A stretch of 64,000 nucleotides of DNA, from positions 434,001 through 498,000 of the forward strand of contig NZ_NSJB01000001.1 in assembly GCF_002285265.1 (NCBI RefSeq). The letters run 5' to 3'. Within the stretch, counting starts at the first letter, position 1; each line of letters begins with the position of its first letter. The position numbers and the translations under genes were made by a program. Positions 58,582 to 64,000 of this stretch are shown here, piece after piece. Below the pieces are notes generated by a model that made no database searches, had not been told where the DNA came from, and saw nothing but the letters and a program-made list of their open reading frames with translations. The DNA is from Vandammella animalimorsus. Lineage in GTDB: Bacteria; Pseudomonadota; Gammaproteobacteria; Burkholderiales; Burkholderiaceae_C.

Positions 58582-59592
58582 CTAGCCCTTGCCCGCGCTG
58601 GCTTCGTGGGCTGTCGCGCCCTCATTGCCAGCCTCGGGCTGGGGCAGGGCGGCCTCGCCCCCCGGGGCCGGCTGGCCGGCCGCCTCTGCGGCGGTGCCGG
58701 CCGGGGGCAGGGGGGCGCTGGGGGCGGCAATGCTGGGCTGGCCCAGCAAGATGGCCAGGTTTTGCGCAATCACGTCACGCAATTGGCGGCGGTCGACGAT
58801 CAGGTCGATGGCGCCTTTTTCCAGCAGGAATTCGGCGCGTTGGAAGCCCTCGGGCAGTTTGACGCGCACGGTCGATTCGATCACGCGCGGCCCGGCAAAG
58901 CCGATCAGGGCCTTGGGCTCGGCAATGACCAGATCGCCCATGAAGGCAAAGCTGGCGCTGACGCCGCCCATGGTGGGGTCGGTCAGCACGCTGACGAAGG
59001 GCAGGCGCTGCTGGGCAAAGTGCGTCAGACAGGCGTTGGTCTTGGCCATTTGCATCAGCGACAGCAGCCCTTCCTGCATGCGCGCGCCGCCCGTGGCGGT
59101 AAAGCAGATGAAAGGCACTTTTTTGTGCAGCGCGGCCTGCACGGCGCGCACGAAGCGCTCGCCGACCACGCTGCCCATGCTGCCGCCCATGAAGTCGAAC
59201 TCGAAGCAAGCGGCCACGACCGGCAGGCCATGCAGAGTGCCGCCCATGGCAATGAGCGCATCGCTCTCGTTGGTGGCCTTGTGCGCTTCCTTCAGGCGCT
59301 CGGGGTATTTGCGGCTGTCCTTGAACTTGAGCGCATCCAGCGGCGTGACTTCCTGGCCGATTTCGTAGCGGCCCTGCTCGTCCAGAAAGGCCGCCAGGCG
59401 CTGGCGCGCGCCAATGCGCTGGTGGGCGCTGCAGTGCGGGCAAACGTTGAGGTTTTTCTCCAGGTCGGCGCGGTAGAGCACGGTTTCACATTCCGGGCAC
59501 TTGGACCACAGGCCCTCGGGGATTTGGTGGCGCGAGCTGGTTTCCGTGCTGCGAATCAGCCGGGAGGGAATGATTTTGTCAAGCCAGGACAT
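58582..59592 (-). CDS. accD: acetyl-CoA carboxylase carboxyltransferase subunit beta
   Basis: 336 residues from the ATG at 59592 ([11 protein letters not shown]). The N-terminal zinc ribbon has [24 protein letters not shown]; the crotonase-fold body has [57 protein letters not shown] and [13 protein letters not shown]. It catalyses the transfer of carboxyl to acetyl-CoA, the first step of fatty acid synthesis. The C-terminal ~45 residues are a low-complexity Ala/Pro/Glu tail not present in E. coli AccD. Two GGGCCGAAAAGGG copies upstream (59729, 59753) may be regulatory. 59593-59849 has no gene. Confidence 0.96.
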   Translation of the reverse strand: MSWLDKIIPSRLIRSTETSSRHQIPEGLWSKCPECETVLYRADLEKNLNVCPHCSAHQRIGARQRLAAFLDEQGRYEIGQEVTPLDALKFKDSRKYPERLKEAHKATNESDALIAMGGTLHGLPVVAACFEFDFMGGSMGSVVGERFVRAVQAALHKKVPFICFTATGGARMQEGLLSLMQMAKTNACLTHFAQQRLPFVSVLTDPTMGGVSASFAFMGDLVIAEPKALIGFAGPRVIESTVRVKLPEGFQRAEFLLEKGAIDLIVDRRQLRDVIAQNLAILLGQPSIAAPSAPLPPAGTAAEAAGQPAPGGEAALPQPEAGNEGATAHEASAGKG

Positions 59593-59849
59593 GCGGGAAA
59601 AATGGTCGTCGAGAAAACAGCGCGGCTGCAGGGCCGCTATTGCAGTGTGGCCGGGCCTGTGTGCCAGACGCTTGGCGGTTTCGGCGCACTGGGGGCCTGA
59701 AAGAGCGCCCAAGGAAACGAGGCGAAGGGGGCCGAAAAGGGTTGAGACAAGAGGGCCGAAAAGGGCGCAAGGGCGCGCCCGATTGTAGTGAAACTATGGC
59801 TTGCGCTGACCGCCGCCGGGCAAGGCGGCCAAAGACGGGGCAGGGCGTT

Positions 59850-60089
59850 TCAGTCCTGTTCGCCGCCGCCTTGATCATCACCGGGCTTGCCGGCGATGCG
59901 AAACTGCTCGCTGGCCCAGGCCCCCATGTCGATGCGCTGGCAGCGCTCGCTGCAAAACGGCCGCCAGGGGTTGCTGGGCGCAAAGCGCGTGGGTTGCTGG
60001 CATTGGGGGCAGGCCACGATGGGGCCGGCCTTGGCCGGCGGCTCGTTGGTGTTGGGCGGCTGGCCCGGTGGTGGGGGTGAATGGCTCAT
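59850..60089 (-). CDS. yacG: DNA gyrase inhibitor YacG
   Basis: 79 residues. CPQCQQP and [22 protein letters not shown] supply the four zinc Cys and the family's C-terminal helix. The protein binds the GyrB subunit in E. coli. N-terminal 20 residues are Pro-rich. Located 38 bases after zapD on the same strand, as is usual. Confidence 0.93.
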   Translation of the reverse strand: MSHSPPPPGQPPNTNEPPAKAGPIVACPQCQQPTRFAPSNPWRPFCSERCQRIDMGAWASEQFRIAGKPGDDQGGGEQD

Positions 60090-60127
60090 GGCAAGGCGAT
60101 GGGGGCGCAGATGCCCAGAGGGCGCGG

Positions 60128-60886
60128 CTACAGGCCGCAAATGGCCACTTCCAGCGACAAGTCCTTGTGCGTGGGCGTGGGCTTGCCTTCCAGATTGGGC
60201 TCCATGAAGCGCACGGAGACCAGCAGGCGGTTGGCGCTGATTTCGGGCGTGACGTCGTCGCGCGGATCGACCCACAGGCGCAGCAGCTGAAAGCCCCGCG
60301 TTGGGGGCAGGTTCTGCTGGAATTGCCCGCGGGTGACGGCCACGCGGTGCGCCGTGCCGGTGTCGCGCACCAGCTTGAGCAGCAGGAACACGGTGTCGGC
60401 CACCGGCGTGAGGCTGTTGGCCCAGGTCTCCAGATCGCGCAGGCGGGTGGCCGATGGGCGGTGCTTCCAATGGTGAAACAGCGGCAGATCGAAGTTGCAG
60501 GTGCCACCCGGGATGCCCATGCGGCTGCGCACGGTGTTGAGCCATTCGTTGTCGGCAATGAGCTGGCCGGGCTTGCCGGGCATGGTGGTGAGGTTCTTGG
60601 CGCAGTAATCGATGCGGGTGAAGATGCGGTCGAGCACGCCGTGGTCGATGTCCGGATAGTCCTTGTAGATCTGCAGCGCGGCGCGCTGGCGCTCCAGATC
60701 CTTGAGCATGTCGGTTTTCAGATCCGTGCGCGAGGCCACCTCGATGGCTTCAAAGATGGTTTGCAGCGCGTACTGGTGGTCGGTGACATCCGAGCGGTTG
60801 AGCAGCTCCTGCAGGCGCAGCAAGAGGTATTCCAGACGCAGATAAGTCCGGATGCGCTCGTTGAAGGGGTATTCGTACAGGATCAC
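60128..60886 (-). CDS. zapD: cell division protein ZapD
   Basis: 252 residues from a GTG at 60886 giving [22 protein letters not shown], the expected N-terminus of the family; ATGs at 60955 and 60979 would add a Pro-rich tail. Later [16 protein letters not shown] and [13 protein letters not shown] are characteristic. It crosslinks FtsZ filaments at the division ring in the cytoplasm. No clear ribosome site was found at the GTG, so the start is uncertain. Upstream of yacG on the same strand. Confidence 0.9.
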   Translation of the reverse strand: MILYEYPFNERIRTYLRLEYLLLRLQELLNRSDVTDHQYALQTIFEAIEVASRTDLKTDMLKDLERQRAALQIYKDYPDIDHGVLDRIFTRIDYCAKNLTTMPGKPGQLIADNEWLNTVRSRMGIPGGTCNFDLPLFHHWKHRPSATRLRDLETWANSLTPVADTVFLLLKLVRDTGTAHRVAVTRGQFQQNLPPTRGFQLLRLWVDPRDDVTPEISANRLLVSVRFMEPNLEGKPTPTHKDLSLEVAICGL

Positions 60887-61082
60887 GACGGTGGCGGTGA
60901 AGGGGCTGGGCGGTATGGCTGCTTGCGCCCGATGGTGCCAGCGGGGCTGGCTCATCGGGCGCGCCCTGGGGCAATCCATGGAGGTTCTTGATGTTCTCTT
61001 TGCAAGTCGTTGATTCTAGGGCCTGTTCACACCAACTGTGCAAGGAGGGCGCGTTGGGACCTGCAGGGGCCGGGCCGCAGCG

Positions 61083-61604
61083 TCAGGGCCGGGCCTTGCC
61101 CGCGCCGCCGCCGCTCTCGAAAGGCTGGCCGCGCAGGCGCATGCCCGCGGCAATGCCGCGCTGGGCAAACCAGCCCTGGTTCATCTCCAGCACATAGCGC
61201 ACCGGCTGCGCCGAGCAGTGCTGCTCGGTGCTCAAGGGCTGCATGTCGGCCAGGTTGACCACCGTGCCATCGTCGGCCAGGAAGGCCGCCGTCAAGGGCA
61301 GCGGCGTGTTTTGCATCCAGAAGCACTGCACGCCCGCTTGCTCGAAGACGAACAGCATGCCCTCGTGCTGCGGCATGCTGGGGCGGAACATCAAGCCGAT
61401 CTGGCGCTGGGCAGGCGTGCTGGCCACCTGGGCATCGATGCGGTACATGTTGACCGACAGCGCCAGCCGGGGCAAATCCAGCTGCGGCTGGCCCGAGGCC
61501 TGCGGCGCCTGCGCCTGCAGCGCGGCGGGCAGGGCCAGCGCCAAGGCCAGCGCCGCAGCATGGGCGCGGCGCAACAACAGGGTGGGCGTGTGTTTCAAAG
61601 GCAT
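61083..61604 (-). CDS. periplasmic DUF192 family protein
   Basis: 173 residues from the ATG at 61604. Signal peptide about residues 1-33 (LALALALPAALQAQA). The DUF192 core has IGLMFRPSMPQHEGMLFVFE, CFWMQNTPLPLTAAFL and YVLEMNQGWFAQRGI. Members are small beta-barrel-like proteins of unknown function. C-terminal GGGAGK tail. Divergent from clpS. Confidence 0.9.
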   Translation of the reverse strand: MPLKHTPTLLLRRAHAAALALALALPAALQAQAPQASGQPQLDLPRLALSVNMYRIDAQVASTPAQRQIGLMFRPSMPQHEGMLFVFEQAGVQCFWMQNTPLPLTAAFLADDGTVVNLADMQPLSTEQHCSAQPVRYVLEMNQGWFAQRGIAAGMRLRGQPFESGGGAGKARP

Positions 61605-61793
61605 GGCAAAAAGCGTGCAGTGTGTGGTCTTGCTGGGGCGGCATCGTAGCGGCAGTTGCGCGGCGTGCGCTGCAGCGCGGACGTAAAAACTTGTACGTGA
61701 TGCGCGGGGCCGCGCCCTGCGCCTGCGGGCCATTGCAGGCCGTGCTTTTTCGGCGCGTACCGAGGCCGTCAACAGGTTCTAAAATCGTGCGCC

Positions 61794-62165
61794 ATGAATG
61801 TTCCAGAAGCATCCAACCAGCCCATCAAGCCGCCGGCGCCGCCCACGGTGCTGCCGCTGCAGGAAGAAGAAACCGCGGTGGTGGAGCGCCAGCTGCACCG
61901 GCCCAAGCAGCCGCCGCTCTATCAGGTGGTGATGATCAACGACGATTTCACGCCCATGGAGTTCGTCATCGCCGTGCTGCAGGAGTTTTTCGGCAAGAAC
62001 CGCGACATGGCCACGCAGATCATGCTCAAGATCCACCTCGAAGGCCGGGGCGTGTGCGGGGTGTACCCGCACGAGATCGCCGAGACCAAGGTCGATCAGG
62101 TCATGGGCGCTGCGGCCAGCGCCGGTCACCCGCTGCAATGCCTGAGCGAGCCGCTGGCCTCATAA
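61794..62165 (+). CDS. clpS: ATP-dependent Clp protease adaptor ClpS
   Basis: 123 residues. [24 protein letters not shown] carries the N-degron recognition site and [19 protein letters not shown] the ClpA-binding part. It delivers N-end-rule substrates to ClpAP. A TAAAAT hexamer at 61780-61785 ends 8 bases before the ATG and there is no Shine-Dalgarno sequence, so the mRNA may be leaderless. Followed by clpA after 259 bases. Confidence 0.97.
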   Translation: MNVPEASNQPIKPPAPPTVLPLQEEETAVVERQLHRPKQPPLYQVVMINDDFTPMEFVIAVLQEFFGKNRDMATQIMLKIHLEGRGVCGVYPHEIAETKVDQVMGAAASAGHPLQCLSEPLAS

Positions 62166-62424
62166 GCCGCCATAAGCCTTTGGGTCAGGTTGGCACGACG
62201 CGCGACCAGCGCGCTCATCTGGGACATTGGCAGATGGAAAACGCGGCGTTGACGCCATAGGCCAAATGCTTCACCATGCGGCGCGCTCGCTCTGATGCGG
62301 GCCAGGGCAGTGGCCAGGGGCCATTGCTTGCGTCAATGACTGGCCCAGGGTCTATTGATTTTCTTCCAGGGCGCCCGCATCTGCCCTGTATCGTATTTTT
62401 CGCAAGCACAAGGAGTTCATATCA

Positions 62425-64000
<1,576 letters not shown>

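Noticed and set aside
61017-61082. GGGCCTGTTCACACC near 61017 as a third MITE end
   Set aside because: Only the first ~9 bases resemble the element ends, and no inverted partner was found within 200 bases.

Overview
The window is a gene-dense, high-GC bacterial chromosome segment. The proteins and gene order point to a betaproteobacterium of the order Burkholderiales, most likely family Comamonadaceae. The main reasons are the block secG, tRNA-Leu, nuoA-N with all 14 complex I genes, the trifunctional PutA, the EIIA/HPr/EI phosphotransferase set and the zapD-yacG pair. This placement is inferred from gene content only; no database search was done.

Layout. 1-6.4 kb (minus strand): an iron or metal acquisition block with an EntE-type 2,3-dihydroxybenzoate-AMP ligase cut by the left edge and preceded by a good Fur-box candidate, a small secreted protein, an MFS transporter, a CPPC thioredoxin-like protein and a TonB-dependent receptor with a CxxC plug motif. 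6.6-10.5 kb: a sensor kinase/OmpR-type regulator pair with a three-repeat PepSY protein, divergent from a second three-repeat PepSY protein. 10.8-14.7 kb: putA. 14.8-16 kb: two tandem paralogous secreted DUF4124-like proteins. 16.3-21.4 kb: livKHMGF branched-chain amino acid transport. 21.5-24.1 kb: a decaying accessory patch with a truncated second copy of an unknown gene, the intact unknown gene, and a WG-repeat pseudogene. 24.2-31.4 kb: yheS, anmK, a LemA/TPM-domain trio and a quinone oxidoreductase. 31.6-36.5 kb: EI, HPr, EIIA, an MFS transporter and yggS. 36.7-42.6 kb: rpsO, pnp, a quinone oxidoreductase, tpiA, secG and tRNA-Leu(GAG). 42.7-57.4 kb: nuoA to nuoN. 57.5-64 kb: a DUF1178 protein, accD, yacG, zapD, a DUF192 protein, clpS and the start of clpA.

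How the parts work together. Central energy metabolism dominates: PutA feeds electrons from proline to quinone and NADH, complex I oxidises NADH, and the Liv system imports amino acids. The PTS block has no sugar permease, so it probably has a regulatory role. The accessory signals are mostly non-coding. Two related inverted-repeat (MITE-like) elements lie at 30.1 and 58.2 kb, and two copies of a separate ~165-bp intergenic repeat lie at 27.7 and 58.3 kb. There are also candidate regulator sites upstream of the TonB receptor, the PepSY gene and putA, and a 9-bp minisatellite inside ptsI.

I found no CRISPR array, prophage, rRNA operon or complete insertion sequence. The most unusual candidates are the receptor/thioredoxin/exporter block next to the catecholate-type ligase, and the divergent triple-PepSY two-component module.
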